Shown piece after piece: positions 30,943 through 42,549 of a stretch of DNA of 64,000 nt. Position numbers and translations under genes: made by a program. The stretch spans positions 148,693,640 through 148,757,639 of the forward strand of contig CM043955.1 of NCBI GenBank assembly GCA_014529385.2, given 5' to 3'. Below the pieces are notes generated by a model that was given only the letters and a program-made list of their open reading frames with translations, had not been told where the DNA came from and did not search any database. Position 1 is the first letter of the stretch, and each line of letters opens with the position of its first letter. The DNA is from Adiantum capillus-veneris. Its lineage: Eukaryota > Streptophyta > Polypodiopsida > Polypodiales > Pteridaceae.

Positions 30943-32024
30943 TCAGATCGAGGCTCGGGGCAGCACTGCAGGAGGCTAGAGTCACCAACTCAGATTGGAG
31001 TGAAATTCGACAGGCGAAGACACGGTCCCAAATCTCGTGGAAGAGCCCGAAGGCCTTGGTGTTGTCAGAATTTCATTCTGAGGTCATCTCGGCCACCGTT
31101 TGGCTTCGACAAAGGTCTGCACATGCCATTTTCAACTACGTGGTCTCGACGGGTGCAGATCCGACTTTGCAAATTTGGGGTTTTCGGCCTACGACATTCA
31201 GGTGCTAAGGATATCGACACTCCCAGAGTGTTGATTTGTGGCTGTCTACACATCGAAGGACGGCTCACAGTTCTTGGAGGCGTGTCACATACGACACGGG
31301 CGCATTTACACACAGACTGTAGGCGACATCCACTAGTTCATCAGGTAGCTTGTGTTTGCTGCTTGATATTCCAGATTTCATCCTGACATTGCAGGTACTT
31401 TCACATGCGATGTATTGTCAGAGATGATGTATGTTTGTTGAGGGTTTGCTGACTGTGAGTCACGCAGTAAACAACCGCCACAGCGGGTACAACATACAGT
31501 GGGAAATTTGTGGATGTATGACTTTGTGGGAAGTCTATGTACTGTCAGATTTACTATAGCCTTTGTTGAGGTTCGAGTGAGGTTTTGTTGAGCTGGGGGA
31601 TTCTCGAATGTTGAGATCCTTTCGGTGATACAGGTCTTGGAGCGATCCCTCGAGCACCCTTAGATAGGCAGCTAGGATGTATTGACTGTGAGTTAGACAG
31701 TTGGGATTGCATCTTTGCTTTACTTCCGTTGAGGCATTGTCGTAGTCTATGCTTACAGGACAGTGACAGGACAGTCAGAGACAGTACAGGTGCAGGACAT
31801 GTTTACTTGCAGCTTACAGTGTCAGAGAGACAGTGTTTTTGAGCTGTTTTTGGTTTGTTTTTGAGTACACCAGAGCCATTTTACAAAGGAGACTCTGCCA
31901 AAATTTATGCAGAATCTGAAGCTTTCTTGGTTCATTTGACAGGTTGATATTGGGTCAGAGGTCAATTTACAGGGGAAACTCTACCGAATTTTTCCCAGGA
32001 AGTAAACTACTGTGAAGCGTAGCT
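30943..32024 (+). other. C1 leader, non-coding
   Basis: About 1.1 kb between primer site and gag start. It contains imperfect CAG/GACAG repeats (about 31758-31830). No conserved frame; the open stretch at 31000-31386 has no copia character. Confidence 0.6.
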
Positions 32025-35000
32025 ATGGCTGGATCACAGGACACTGCTCTTTACAATATCAAGAAGCTGGATGGAACCAATTTCCCATTGTGGAAGAAGC
32101 AGATTTGGCACGTGTTGGTACAAAAGAAGCAGATAAACCTATAAAGCTCAAGGGGATAAAACCAGAAGATATGGACGAAGATGAATGGAGCAAAATGGAT
32201 GAATTGACACTTTCTACCATTATGCTGACTTTGGCAGAAAGCGTTTACTTCAATGTAGCAGACGAGATGTCGGCTTATCAAGCATGGTTAAAGCTGAGTG
32301 ATCTTTATGAGAAGCAGAGTGCAGCTTCACAGGTATACTGGCTTAAGAAGCTTGTTGACTTGAAGATGAAAGAAGGGACACCTATGTCCAATCATCTGAA
32401 TGAATTCAACACAATCTATAGTCAGTTGTCAGCTCAAGGTGTCAAGTTTGATGAACCTGTTAGAGCTATGTTCCTGTTGATCACATTGCCGGAAAGTTGG
32501 GACACTTTTCGCACAGCTTTGAGTAATTCTGCACCTCCAGATGGTTTGAACATAGCAGGTGTAGAAGGAAGTCTGCTTACTGAAGAAACCAATAGAAAGA
32601 CAATGGACAAAGGCAAAGGAACAGCCTTAGTTGTCAGGGGAAGGACCAAAGAAAAGTACAAAGGTGGAAAGAGGAATCAGTCTCGTAGCAAGTCCCGCAG
32701 TGCTAAAGGCAAGAGTGACATAGAATGCTACCATTGTGGCAAGAAGGGTCACATGAAAAGAGACTGCAGAGAATGGAAAGCAGAAAATGGCAAAGAGAAA
32801 GCTGAAGACCATGGTGAGAAGAACAAGTCCTCAGTGAAGATTCAAGAAATAAATGTGACAAACACTGTTGCAGAGGATGACATTCTAGTGTCAGGAGACA
32901 TCTACTTCTTGAAAAATACAATGGACTCAGCTCTTCTTACAGCATCTGATGGAAATGCACTGAGTGACTGGATTATAGACTCAGGGGCATCACTTCATGT
33001 GTCTCCAAACAAGGAGTGGTTTACCTCTTATGTGACCACTAAAGATCATGTTCGGCTAGGCAATGGGCAGACATGTGAGATCTTAGGTGTTGGAGATGTT
33101 CTATTGAAGTTTCAGAATGGCTCTTCTTTCACGCTGAAGAATGTGAGACATGTTCCCGCAATTACAAAGAGCTTGATCAGCACAGGTTTACTTGATGATG
33201 CTGGCTACGTCACCACTTTTGGACAAAACATGTGGAAGATATCCAAGGGTTCTATGACAATAGCACATGGAGTAAAGTCTGGAGGACTTTACATGATTTA
33301 TGTATCAAATCTCTCTAAAAATGTAATCAATGTAACCGAGCAGCCGAACGTTTCTTTGTGGCATAGCCGGTTAGGACATATGTCCAAGAAGGGGATGGAA
33401 ATCTTGTCTCGTTCTGGTTATTTGCCTGGCTTTTCATTTAATGATTTTCAATTCTGTGAACATTGTCTGTATGGTAAGCAAACACAACAGCCACATAAGC
33501 ATAGAAGCAGTAGAAGAGATACACAGTTGGCACTTGTTCATAGTGATTTGTGTGGACCTATGCCTAACCTATCTCTAGGGGGAGCTTCTTACTTTATGAC
33601 ATTTATAGATGATTACTCAAGGAAAGTATGGGTTTACTTTCTCAAGCACAAGGATGAAGCATTTAGTGTTTTCAAAACGTTTGTGACACTTGTGGAGAAT
33701 CAGAGTGGCAAGAAGCTTAAATGCTTACGCACTGACAATGGTGGAGAGTATGTTTCAAAGGCCTTTCAGGACTTTTGTGAGTCAAAAGGTATAAAACGTG
33801 AACTTATTGCTCCTTACAATCCTCCTCAAAATGGTGTTGCTGAGAGGATGAATAGGACCATACAAGAGAAGGTCAGAAGTATGTTGTCTAATGCACAGCT
33901 GCCAAATGGGTTTTGGGCTGAAGCTGTATCAACAGCTGTTCATCTTGTAAATAGATCTCCTAGCAAGGTTTTGCAGAAGGATTCAGTGCCAGAGATGGTA
34001 TGGTCAGGCAAAATGCCCTCATACAAGCATCTCAGAGTCTTTGGCTGTGAGGCATATACTCACGTTCCAAAGGAATTTAGGAACAAACTTGAGCCAAAGA
34101 GTAGAAAGTGCATCTTTCTAGGCTATGGTAATTCTGGTGAGATGGGGTACAGACTTTGGGATCCCGAATCCAGAAAGGTTGTTCGCAGCAATGATGTTCA
34201 CTTTAATGAATCCAAATATCATTCTAAACCAGAGAGGGTTGAGGAGATTAGAAGAGTTGTCTTCCAAGAAGATGGACCTGCACGTGCAAGACAACATGTC
34301 AGGGCTCAAGAGGAGCAAAGACAGGATAGAGTGGAACCACAGGTTGTGGCTGAGCCTGACCCACCTATTGTGCGTAGATCTGGATGTGTCACGCGACCTC
34401 CTTATAGGTTTGTTCCATCTATGAACTATGTCATGTTGACTGATTGCAATGAGCCTTCATGTTACAAGGAAGCAATGCAAATGAAGGACTCCGGGAATTG
34501 GCAATTGGCCATGCAGTCAGAGATGACAGCTCTGCATAAAAACAAGACATGGAATCTAGTTAAATTACCACAGGGCAAAAAGGCTCTACCTTGTAAATGG
34601 GTTTACAGGTATAAGATCACCGCTCATGATAGTCAGCCGAAGTACAAAGCAAGGCTTGTTGCCAAGGGCTTTAAGCAAGAACAAGGCATTGACTTTGATG
34701 AAGTCTTCTCTCCGGTGGTCAAGATGACTACATTGAGATGCTTTCTTGCATTGGTTGCCATATTAGATTTGGTGTTGCACCAAATGGATGTCAAGACAGC
34801 GTTCTTGCATGGTGATTTAGATGTGGAAATTTACATGCAGCAGCCAGAAGGGTTTGTTGAGAAAGGCAAGGAAGATTGGGTATGCTAGTTGTTAAAGAGT
34901 CTTTATGGCTTAAAACAATCACCGAGGGCATGGTACCATAAATTCCACAAGTTTATGCTTTCTCAAGGCTACAAACGTAGTGAGTTCGATCACTGTCTAT

Positions 35001-36004
35001 ATACAAAGAAGGCTAAGGATGGTAGTTGGCTGATCCTTATTTTGTATGTGGATGACATGTTGATTGCTGGCAAGCACTTGGAAGAAATTTCAGCTTTGAA
35101 GTCAAAGATGGCAAAATCGTTTGACATGAAAGACATGAGTGAGGCAAGTCATATACTTGGTATGCGCATTGAGAGATACAGATCAAAGAAGTTGATTTGG
35201 TTATCTCAAACAGAGTATATTGACAAGGTTTTGCAACGTTTCAATATGGAGAAGGGAAAGGCACTGAGTGTTCCATTGCCACCATATGTGAAACTTAGCA
35301 AACAAGATTGTCCTGTGTCTGAGGAAGAACAGGCTGAAATGGATAAGATTCCATATGCGTCTGCAGTGGGTAGTTTGATGTATGCAATGATTTCTACTCG
35401 CCCAGACATTGCATTTGCAGTGGGAGTAGTAAGTTGATACATGTCAAACCCAGGCAAGAAACATTGGGAGGCAGTGAAAGGAATATTGAGATACCTGAAA
35501 ACTACAAAGAGTATGCGTATATGCTATGGGAGTCAGGAGCTAAGTGTAAAGGGTTTTACAAACTCAGATTATGCAGGTGACTTAGACAACCGAAGGTCTA
35601 CGTCAGGGTATGTCTTTACATTGGCTGGTGGAGCAGTATCATGGCGTTCTAGATTACAAGATTGTGTTACTCAGTCTACTACAGAGGCTGAATATGTTGC
35701 AGCATCAGAGGCATGCAAAGAATCAATTTGGCTTAATCGACTAGTAACAGATTTGGGAATCAAAGAAGAGATGTCTGTGTTATATTGTGATAGTCAAAGT
35801 GCTATACAATTGGCTCGCAATCCAGTTTATCACTCAAAGACAAAGCATGTGGATGTGAAGTATCATTTCATCAGGGAAATGCTCGAGGATAAGCAACTTC
35901 AGCTTGTCAAAGTTCACACCACAGAAAATCCTGCTGATCTACTTACAAAAGGACTTCCCTCAGAGAGCTTTGCGCATTTTCGCAAGCAGTTAGGTGTAGG
36001 GTAG
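32025..36004 (+). CDS. C1 gag-pol polyprotein (two stops, one shift)
   Basis: Gag opens at ATG 32025 (MAGSQDTALYNIKKLDGTNF...), then shifts frame at about 32110-32140 into the long frame that runs to 34888. Domains: gag helices (YQAWLKLSDLYEKQSA...LPESWDTF), zinc knuckle CYHCGKKGHMKRDC (32726-32767), protease DWIIDSGASLHV (32967-33002), GAG-pre-integrase LWHSRLGHMSKKG (33358-33396), integrase with Asp in HSDLCGP, Asp in LRTDNGGEYVS and Glu in GVAERMNRT (33540-33850), reverse transcriptase (from LPCKWVYRYK 34590; YVDDM at 35045-35059) and RNase H (FTNSDYAGD..., TTEAEYVAASEACKE, LYCDSQSAIQLA) to TAG 36002-36004. In-frame stops: TAG 34886-34888 and TGA 35435-35437. All catalytic motifs are intact. 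Confidence 0.9.
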
Positions 36005-36093
36005 TACATCACTTCTCTACATCTCTTGTATATTAGCTTGTATAGTAGCTTCTCTCACACTTAAAGTACCACATTGGACTTTAAGTGGGAGGT

Positions 36094-36285
36094 TGTTGGG
36101 GTATAAAGCCCAATGTGGTCGCCCACGTAAGTGGGCGGGCCGCCAGGTATGTACACATATTCTTTTGTAAAAACCTAATAAGAACTCACTATGCTCTACA
36201 CATTACAGTAGAGCGAGTTCACCATATCGTCGTGCTCTTCTTCTCGCACTCTCTCTTGCGTCGCACTTCCGCTCGTACTCCTTGA
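36094..36285 (+). repeat. C1 3' LTR
   Basis: 192 bp, matching 30737-30928. Ends CCTTGA rather than CCTTCA. Confidence 0.95.
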
Positions 36286-36290
36286 GTCGA

Positions 36291-36773
36291 CCTGTGGCCT
36301 AATTTCATCATAAGTAGGAATTTAAGTTTTAAAAGAAAAAATAAGTATAGGCGGGTTATTGGGGCATCATTGCTAAGCATATAGATGCCTTCTGGATCGA
36401 AAACGACTAGGTCAAAAACTCACTACTATTAATAATCGTGATTTTGCCCTTGACATAAAGTGAGATTTGAGACCATAAGCATGTGTGCTTTGTTCTTATA
36501 AACATGTCGTAGAAGTTTCGTAATGTTTGGATGTCGTTTGATGCTGTAACGGATGTGACTTGTTTATCGATGAGCGATTAGTTTTTGGTGATTTCAGTCA
36601 TTTGAGTGTAATCTGAGTTAGATGCGAGTTGTTTATTGTTTTCCAACAGATTGACAACCTCTTGTAGCCTCTATGCACTGGTCGAATCAGCTTCGTCCCA
36701 TGGATTGACATTTATATTCGTGGTTCTCGCTATGTCTGCAATAAGATATGAGTGAGGTTAGACACCTGTCGCA
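36291..36773 (+). repeat. B 5' LTR, second part
   Basis: Continues after C1 (CCTGTGGC...GACACCTGTCGCA) and matches the complement of 47714-48197. It contains one degenerate TAATAATCGTGATTTT, related to the leader palindromes. Confidence 0.85.
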
Positions 36774-36777
36774 TATT

Positions 36778-36795
36778 TGGCGTCGCTGCCGGGGA
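36778..36795 (+). other. B primer binding site, tRNA-Asp type
   Basis: TGGCGTCGCTGCCGGGGA resembles the TGGCGCCGTTGCCGGGGA site used by plant Tat/Athila-group elements. It starts four bases after the LTR end. Confidence 0.75.
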
Positions 36796-38610
36796 TTGAA
36801 GAGACCTAAACTAGAAAAAAATACGAGCGTCTTGTGAAGTTATCCTTTAACTTCCTCTAGGATCTTCTAGAGTCAAAACTTCGTTTTTTAAACCGCATAA
36901 CGTTTTTTGTTGTGTAGAGGTAGCTTGGAAATAAGTCGTACTTGTGAGTACCAATAGAATTGTAGGATTGTAAAATTAGATTAATATTTTGAGAATGATT
37001 GATTGATAAGACAAGCCTTAAGATCAAGGCTCATAAAATCATAAAAAACAAGAAAATGAGTGTTGGTAGACACTTTCCAAAACCCCATTGCAGTAGAATC
37101 TAGGAGTAGGGTAAGCAGAATCCGAGGTGGATTTTAAGACATTGTACTAGAAATAGCACCAGAAGACTGTCAACCACTCAATTCAATTGGATAGTATGCT
37201 TTAAAAGTGGTATGAACTAGTGGGTAAGCTCAAGGACACATTGAGGTAAAAATTTCAAGAGTTTATAAAAGCTCATATTATTTACTTTTTCTTGACATTT
37301 TAGGTCAAATTAAGCTTTGACTTGACTCAGAGGCTTAAAATAGCTCATTAAAAGACTGTCCAAGTAAAAAGTTCAAAAAATATTCATTTTAGGACTAAAG
37401 TAAATAATCGTGATTATTTACTTTCAGCTTAAAAGTGACCAAGGTTGATACCAGAGACTCTTGTACAAATAACTTTTGCAAAGGCCCATAGAATTTGGAT
37501 CACCAATTTGACCAAAAACAAGGTAAGAACTAAATTCTGTACTGACTTTCGAAAACTTGAGTGTAAATTAAGAAAATTTTGTTCAAACTCAATGAAACGC
37601 TTATATTGATGTGATAGACAAGTGTACATACTCAGTTGACCAAAAAGATGCAAAATTTTGTCAGAAGTAAATAATCGTGATTATTTATTTTTGTCCCATT
37701 TTCAAATTTTTTGACCAAGTCAATATACCAATAGCTTTAGCATGTCGTATTAAGCCCACAAACCAAATTTGGTAAGATTTGGATCATTGGATAGAAATTT
37801 GTGGCCAAAATTACAAAGTTAGTCTGCAGATACAAAATTGATGAACATTTGAACAAGAATTGTCCAAACTTGATGAAATTTGGCTAGGGAGCTTAAGTTA
37901 AGCTGCTTAACAGATCTATGTCAAGATTGTTGCAAAAACTTGCAAAAAAATAGCAGGAGTAAATAATCGCGATTATTTATATCTGCTACCAAATTTGATA
38001 TTCTTGCACATTTGAGAATTCCACAAGGTCAAGCATATCAAGTAGACCACACAAATCAATTTTGGTGAAATTTGGATCACAAAAATTGAGATTTAAGCGA
38101 GATTCTTAAAAACTGAGTCTGCAGACACGAAACAGTTTGATAACGTGAACAAATTTTGTCCAAACTTAGTGAAACTTGTCCAGAGACCTTAACAAGTTGC
38201 ATAATTGGCAAATCAAGACAAAAAGTGTAAAAAACTGAGGAAAGTAAATAATCACGATTATTTACTACTGCTACACAGAGACCATTTTTTACTTTTGAAC
38301 TTGTACAATGCTAGACCAACATAATACATGGCCACCACGCAATTTTGGGTTCAATCGGATCAAAATTAGTAAGTTTACTCAATTTCTAGGTTGCAGATTA
38401 GTCCTTTGGTTTTTTGCAAAAGTAGAATATGAAAGTCTCAAATGCTGACTCACTTGGCTCAATTTGAAGTGATATACATAGACCAATCACAATACTTGGC
38501 AAGAATTGTACAGTCTGTCTGAAAGAATAGCTAACTTGATTAAAAATGATACAGGAATCACGTTGCCGACAAGGAATTGAAAGCTTGACAAAAATTGACA
38601 AGAAGTCAAT
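36796..38610 (+). repeat. B leader with periodic palindromes
   Basis: A non-coding leader. An 18-base palindrome AAATAATC-NN-GATTATTT occurs at 37402-37419 (centre GT), 37669-37686 (GT), 37961-37978 (GC) and 38246-38263 (AC), spaced 267, 292 and 285 bases. The sequence between shares phrases (GTCCAAACTTGATGAAA-like, AATTTTGGTGAAATTTGGAT-like), so these are about four diverged ~280-base tandem units. Confidence 0.8.
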
Positions 38611-38613
38611 CCG

Positions 38614-39034
38614 ATGCTAAGTACTCTATCCAAGGCTTCACAAGTCTATATGAACCTTAGATCTGGTCATATACTAGCAAATCAAGGCATATTTGGAGAG
38701 ACCGCTAGTAGAGTATCCACCAAAGAGAGTGTAAACCAAGGAGATCACTTGCACACTATCTTTGAAGAAGTCTCATACACTTTTTCAGAATCAACATCTG
38801 AAATTTCTTCCTATTCAGCTCATTCAGAAACCGGAACGACAGTGTGATATAAACACATACTCTCTTTTTATAAGACTAATCGCCATGGACCTCAGGTTTA
38901 CATGGATCCTAATGAAGAGTATTACATTCGCATTGATGACCATGACATAGAGTTTGAAGAGGAAATTAGGGCAAATAAACAAGGAAATATGTACATGGAT
39001 AGAAACGGAACTCACAAGTTGGAAACCCTGACGT
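38614..39034 (+). pseudogene. B gag N-terminal region
   Basis: Opens near ATG 38614 (MLSTLSKASQVYMNLRSGHILANQG) and continues Ser/Glu-rich to TGA 38845-38847. The related frame resumes with HGPQVYMDPNEEYYIRIDDHDIEFEEEIRANKQGNMYMDRNGTHKLE to a stop at 39033-39035. A comparable acidic Tyr-rich stretch opens the X gag (44535-44879). Confidence 0.5.
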
Positions 39035-39077
39035 GATAGACAAATGAGGGTTAGAAGTAAATACCATAATTTGAGAT

Positions 39078-39503
39078 ATGACAGCAAAAGAAGGACCACC
39101 AACTTTAGAATTCGAAGGATACGATCAAGTTGATTTGAAGCCTTTGAAACGGCTTAGTACGGATAATCTTAGGATCGGAGTCTATTATTGGGAGGATAGA
39201 AACATCAAAGATCTCCTATGGACTTCTCATACCAAATCAGGACAATTAACACCCATGAAGATCATTTATATTTTCAAAATCAAAGACAAGGATTCAACAG
39301 ATCTATTGACCTATCTGTTTAGGGATCGTTATAACAATAACTTTGTTATGATGACTCCTGAAGAGATGGAACAGACCAAATATCAAGGGTACTCCATAAG
39401 GAATTGGATATTGGGCCATGGACCAAAAACTATTCCACGAGAAGAACTCCGTGAGAGATCTTTTGAGAGTAATGTTAAGAAACCAGAAACCACCTCATCA
39501 TGA
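39078..39503 (+). CDS. B internal frame, unknown
   Basis: 141 codons, an acidic to neutral soluble protein with no domain I can name (LEFEGYDQVDLKPLKRL..., YYWEDRNIKDLLW, YLFRDRYNNNFVMMTPEEM). It lies between the N-terminal gag-like piece and the gag core in the same sense, so it may be part of a long gag precursor. Confidence 0.4.
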   Translation: MTAKEGPPTLEFEGYDQVDLKPLKRLSTDNLRIGVYYWEDRNIKDLLWTSHTKSGQLTPMKIIYIFKIKDKDSTDLLTYLFRDRYNNNFVMMTPEEMEQTKYQGYSIRNWILGHGPKTIPREELRERSFESNVKKPETTSS

Positions 39504-39599
39504 AGAAAACCGGGTGACACTACAAACAGTCCAGGGCTACATGAATCACTATTTTCAATAGACTGGTTTGAAGGACTCAGAACAGAACCAACTGCTAGG

Positions 39600-40990
39600 A
39601 GACCGGGAGTTGAACCAAATAGATGTGTCAAACCAGCTGATTTTCAGAAATGGGTCAAAAAATATAGTGGATCTTTGGATCCATATGACCACTTAGCAAG
39701 CTTTAAGTAAGTGCTAAGAGCAGAATGAATATTTGATTTCCATACTCAATTCGAGGGATTTGGAATGACATTAGAAGGAAAAGAATTGACATGGTTCCAA
39801 AACATTCCACCAAGGTCAATCATGGACTTAAATACATTAGCTCAAGGGTTTGTAGCTGCATGTTCGAAAACGGGAATCAAACACAATACGGTAGCTCAAA
39901 TCTATAGCTTCAAACAGAAACAAGATGAGTCTGCTAGGGATTGTCCAACTAGAATGAAAAAATACATTGCAAGATTCCCAGAGCTCTAGATACCTATAGA
40001 GGAAAGACTAGTATCATTGTTTCTAGAGGGACTGCTAAACAAAGAACTTCATGCTATATTGTATAGCAAGAAGCATACGACCCTAGAAGAGTGTGTGTCA
40101 GAATGCTATTGACTTAGGAGACAATTGTGATATTTTCAACGAAGAAGATGTCCCTAAGGATAACCAAATCGAGAAAACATCATCCACCAAACCGGAACAA
40201 GTGGGAACGGCTGCTGTAGCACCGCTTTTAGCCATAGAAGATATGCTCAAAAGAATGAATAACATGCAAAAAGCACCTATGAGGGGACCATGACAAGGGA
40301 TTCCTCAACCGGGACAACCAATTAGGCCGCAGAAATGGTGTGCAATCGAGGGTAAATGGACCCACCATGAGACCAATGAGTGCTATTACCAACCAAAGTA
40401 TGATGGGAATGTTCAATACATGCCTATGAAGCCACAAGGACAACCCATCTACAGATATCAGCCTAATATGGCCCCATCTCAAAGACCACCGATGGGTGTG
40501 GAAAGACCTCAACCCGTGTTGGGTTAACAACCTCCATATCTTGGTCATAATGCAGTACCTGTAAAGTACATGCATCCAAAGGGAATCATAGATGAACAAG
40601 CACTAGTGCATGTTACATCCTATGTTGAGCTTAGTCTATCTACCATAATGGTAGAAGGAGATTGGTATAATTCACATCCACCACCAATGGAAGAACCTAT
40701 GACTTATACTACACCAGATCTTGCACCGATGTATTATGTAGCTAATCAAGGTGTTAGACCTCCGATGGTAAGACCCGTGAATAAGCCAAGAACGAAAAAC
40801 TGTCATAATTGTGGTGCAGATGATCATTGGAAAAACGAATGCCCAGAGCCTGACAAGAACCTCAAGCCAGTTGAAGCTTATTGCATATAATGTTGCAAAA
40901 AGGGAGGACACTTCCCTGAAGATTGTCCAAAAAATCCTTTGAACATGGGTAAAACAATAGTGAACGTAGTCCAAGTGATACCTAAGCTCG
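39600..40990 (+). pseudogene. B gag core and zinc knuckles
   Basis: FQKWVKKYSGSLDPYDHLASFK, then after two stops FEGFGMTLEGKELTWFQNIPPRSI...LAQGFVAACSK and ESARDCPTRMKKYIARFPEL, a plant gypsy gag core. A first knuckle, CHNCGADDHWKNEC, lies at 40801-40842. A second, ending GGHFPEDCP, at about 40878-40929 is broken by TAA 40888-40890. Further stops occur at 39707, 39727, 39987 and 40292. Confidence 0.7.
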
Positions 40991-41194
40991 TTTGAGAGTG
41001 AACCAATTGTTCCAATCAAGGTAATCACCAGAGCCCAGGCTAAGAAGAAGAAACATAACTCCTCTGATGATTTTGAGAATAGTAAAATTTCCTCCCAAAA
41101 GACCAAAAGAAACAGAAGCAAAAGGTATGAAATGAGAAAACAGAAACAACGGTCTGAAATCGACAAGAAAGCAAAGAAACTATTCGAGTAAAAG

Positions 41195-41964
41195 GTGAAA
41201 GAAAGTGGAAGTGAAATCAAGGAAACCACTGTGAAATCTGGAGGATCAATTTTGGTAGACAAAATTTTTGAGCCAATTAATGCAGCCTTGGAAGCTTACC
41301 AAGCGGGACTTAAAGCAGGCCAAAACATGGAAAACAAATGGAAAAACTATCCTTCTCCAAATATGGAGGCAGCTACACTTGAAGCTTATCAAAATTTGGT
41401 AAGAATTACTCAAGAGATGCTGGAAAAACAAAAACCCAAGCTCGAGAGTATGGCAAAACCTGAGGAGCTTGTGGTAGAAACCAGTAAAGAAAAATTTGAA
41501 GTGGTAGTAGAATCCCACCTTGAAACAAAAGAGCCAGAACTTATAGTGCCGGACAACGAAGATGTCTTAGATAAAATTCCATTCGTAGAAGATGATTGGC
41601 CAGGACACTTATGGAAAAATTTAGAGAAATTAATGATGGGAGCCTAACTTTGAAGTCAGTTCTTATAGAGAAAGTTTGGTTAGACAACTTACCTCCTGAT
41701 ATGGACATGGATGTACAATCCTTGTATGGGGATTGCGGATCTGAAGCTTCAAGAATGTCTAAATCATTGAATTTGAAAACACTACCCTCTTACTTGGGAG
41801 ATAACGAAGATGAATCCATAGTGTGTAAAACCACTCAAATAAAAGGAGCAGAACAGACCCTAAAGGTAGACAACATCCATTCAATCATGTCTACACCCAT
41901 TCAATGCACTCTTACTTTAAGAGAACTGTTGAAAATCAGACCATATTTGTGGAATGATCTATAA
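41195..41964 (+). CDS. B spacer frames between gag and protease
   Basis: Two overlapping frames (41195-41647, 41596-41964), Lys/Glu-rich and helical in the first part (LEAYQAGLKAGQNMENKWKNY, EMLEKQKPKLESMAKPEELVVE). No recognised domain. A one-base shift probably joins them. Confidence 0.35.
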
Positions 41965-41979
41965 AAAACTCTAGAGAAG

Positions 41980-42549
41980 GTGCGGATAACGGGGCTAATC
42001 GACAAAAAAATTAGGAAAATTAAAACACAATTGGATAACAAAGAAATTCGATATGTTCCAATGAAGAAATGCGAAGAATACTACGAAGGGGAAGAAGGAA
42101 ACACAACCCTTCCAGTGAAATATAATGACATAGAAACCATGGCAATACTGGATAGTGGGGCAGGCATAGCCATAGCCACGAAAACAATATGGGAATCATG
42201 GGGACAACTAGCCATTAGACAAACTCGAATGAAATTTCAATTGGCTGATGGACACATCGAAAGACCCTTAGGACTGCTTGAAAAAGTGATAGTTAATTCC
42301 TATGGGATTGAATACCAACACACTTTTTCCATAGTAGACTTTGGAAAGAAACTCAATTACGAAATCATATTGGGAAGACCTTTCATGCGACAAGTACAAC
42401 TCATCCAAGATTGGGGAAACAATTATCTATGCTTGAAACAAGTGGGATCAATAACAAGGGTTAATCTTAAAGATCACACTTTTAGAGACGTCATGAAAAC
42501 ACCCATACAAGAATTTGATTCAGTCCCTTCGGCTGAAACTAAGACAATC
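41980..42549 (+). CDS. B retropepsin-like protease
   Basis: The frame contains MAILDSGAGIAIATK (42139-42183) with the Asp-Ser-Gly catalytic triad, then FQLADGHIERPLG (flap region) and the conserved YEIILGRPFMRQV (I-L-G-R motif, about 42359-42400). These three landmarks define a Ty3/gypsy aspartic protease. The reading frame runs into the copia fragment at about 42550. Confidence 0.8.

Larger units (their letters stand above)
30737..36285 (+). mobile_element. C1: near-complete Ty1/copia element
   Basis: 5,549 bp with 192-bp LTRs (30737-30928 and 36094-36285), the primer site region ACTAGTATCAGAGC (30929-30942), one long gag-pol frame, the polypurine tract AAGTGGGAGGT (36082-36092) and target duplication GTCGA (30732-30736 and 36286-36290). 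The domain order protease-integrase-reverse transcriptase-RNase H defines Ty1/copia. The LTRs differ at about half a dozen positions, so the insertion is younger than G1 and B but not brand new. Confidence 0.95.
30314..42549 (+). mobile_element. B: Tat/Athila-like Ty3/gypsy element, 5' portion
   Basis: 5' LTR at 30314-30736 plus 36291-36773 (906 bp without C1), then a primer site matching tRNA-Asp (36778-36795), a ~1.8-kb non-coding leader with palindromic repeats, gag (about 38600-40990) and a retropepsin (about 42000-42530), cut off at about 42550 by a copia fragment. The tRNA-Asp primer site and gag with two knuckles suggest the Tat/Athila side of Ty3/gypsy. No RT or integrase of B is present. 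The 3' part is inverted at 48621-50034. Confidence 0.8.

Noticed and set aside
31000-31386. 128-codon frame in the C1 leader
   Set aside because: It lies between primer site and gag of a copia element, with no domain and basic low-complexity composition. The opposite strand is open too.
37402-38263. Regularly spaced palindromes as a CRISPR array
   Set aside because: Spacing is ~280 bases, the intervening sequence is itself repeated and diverged, and the context is a plant retrotransposon leader.
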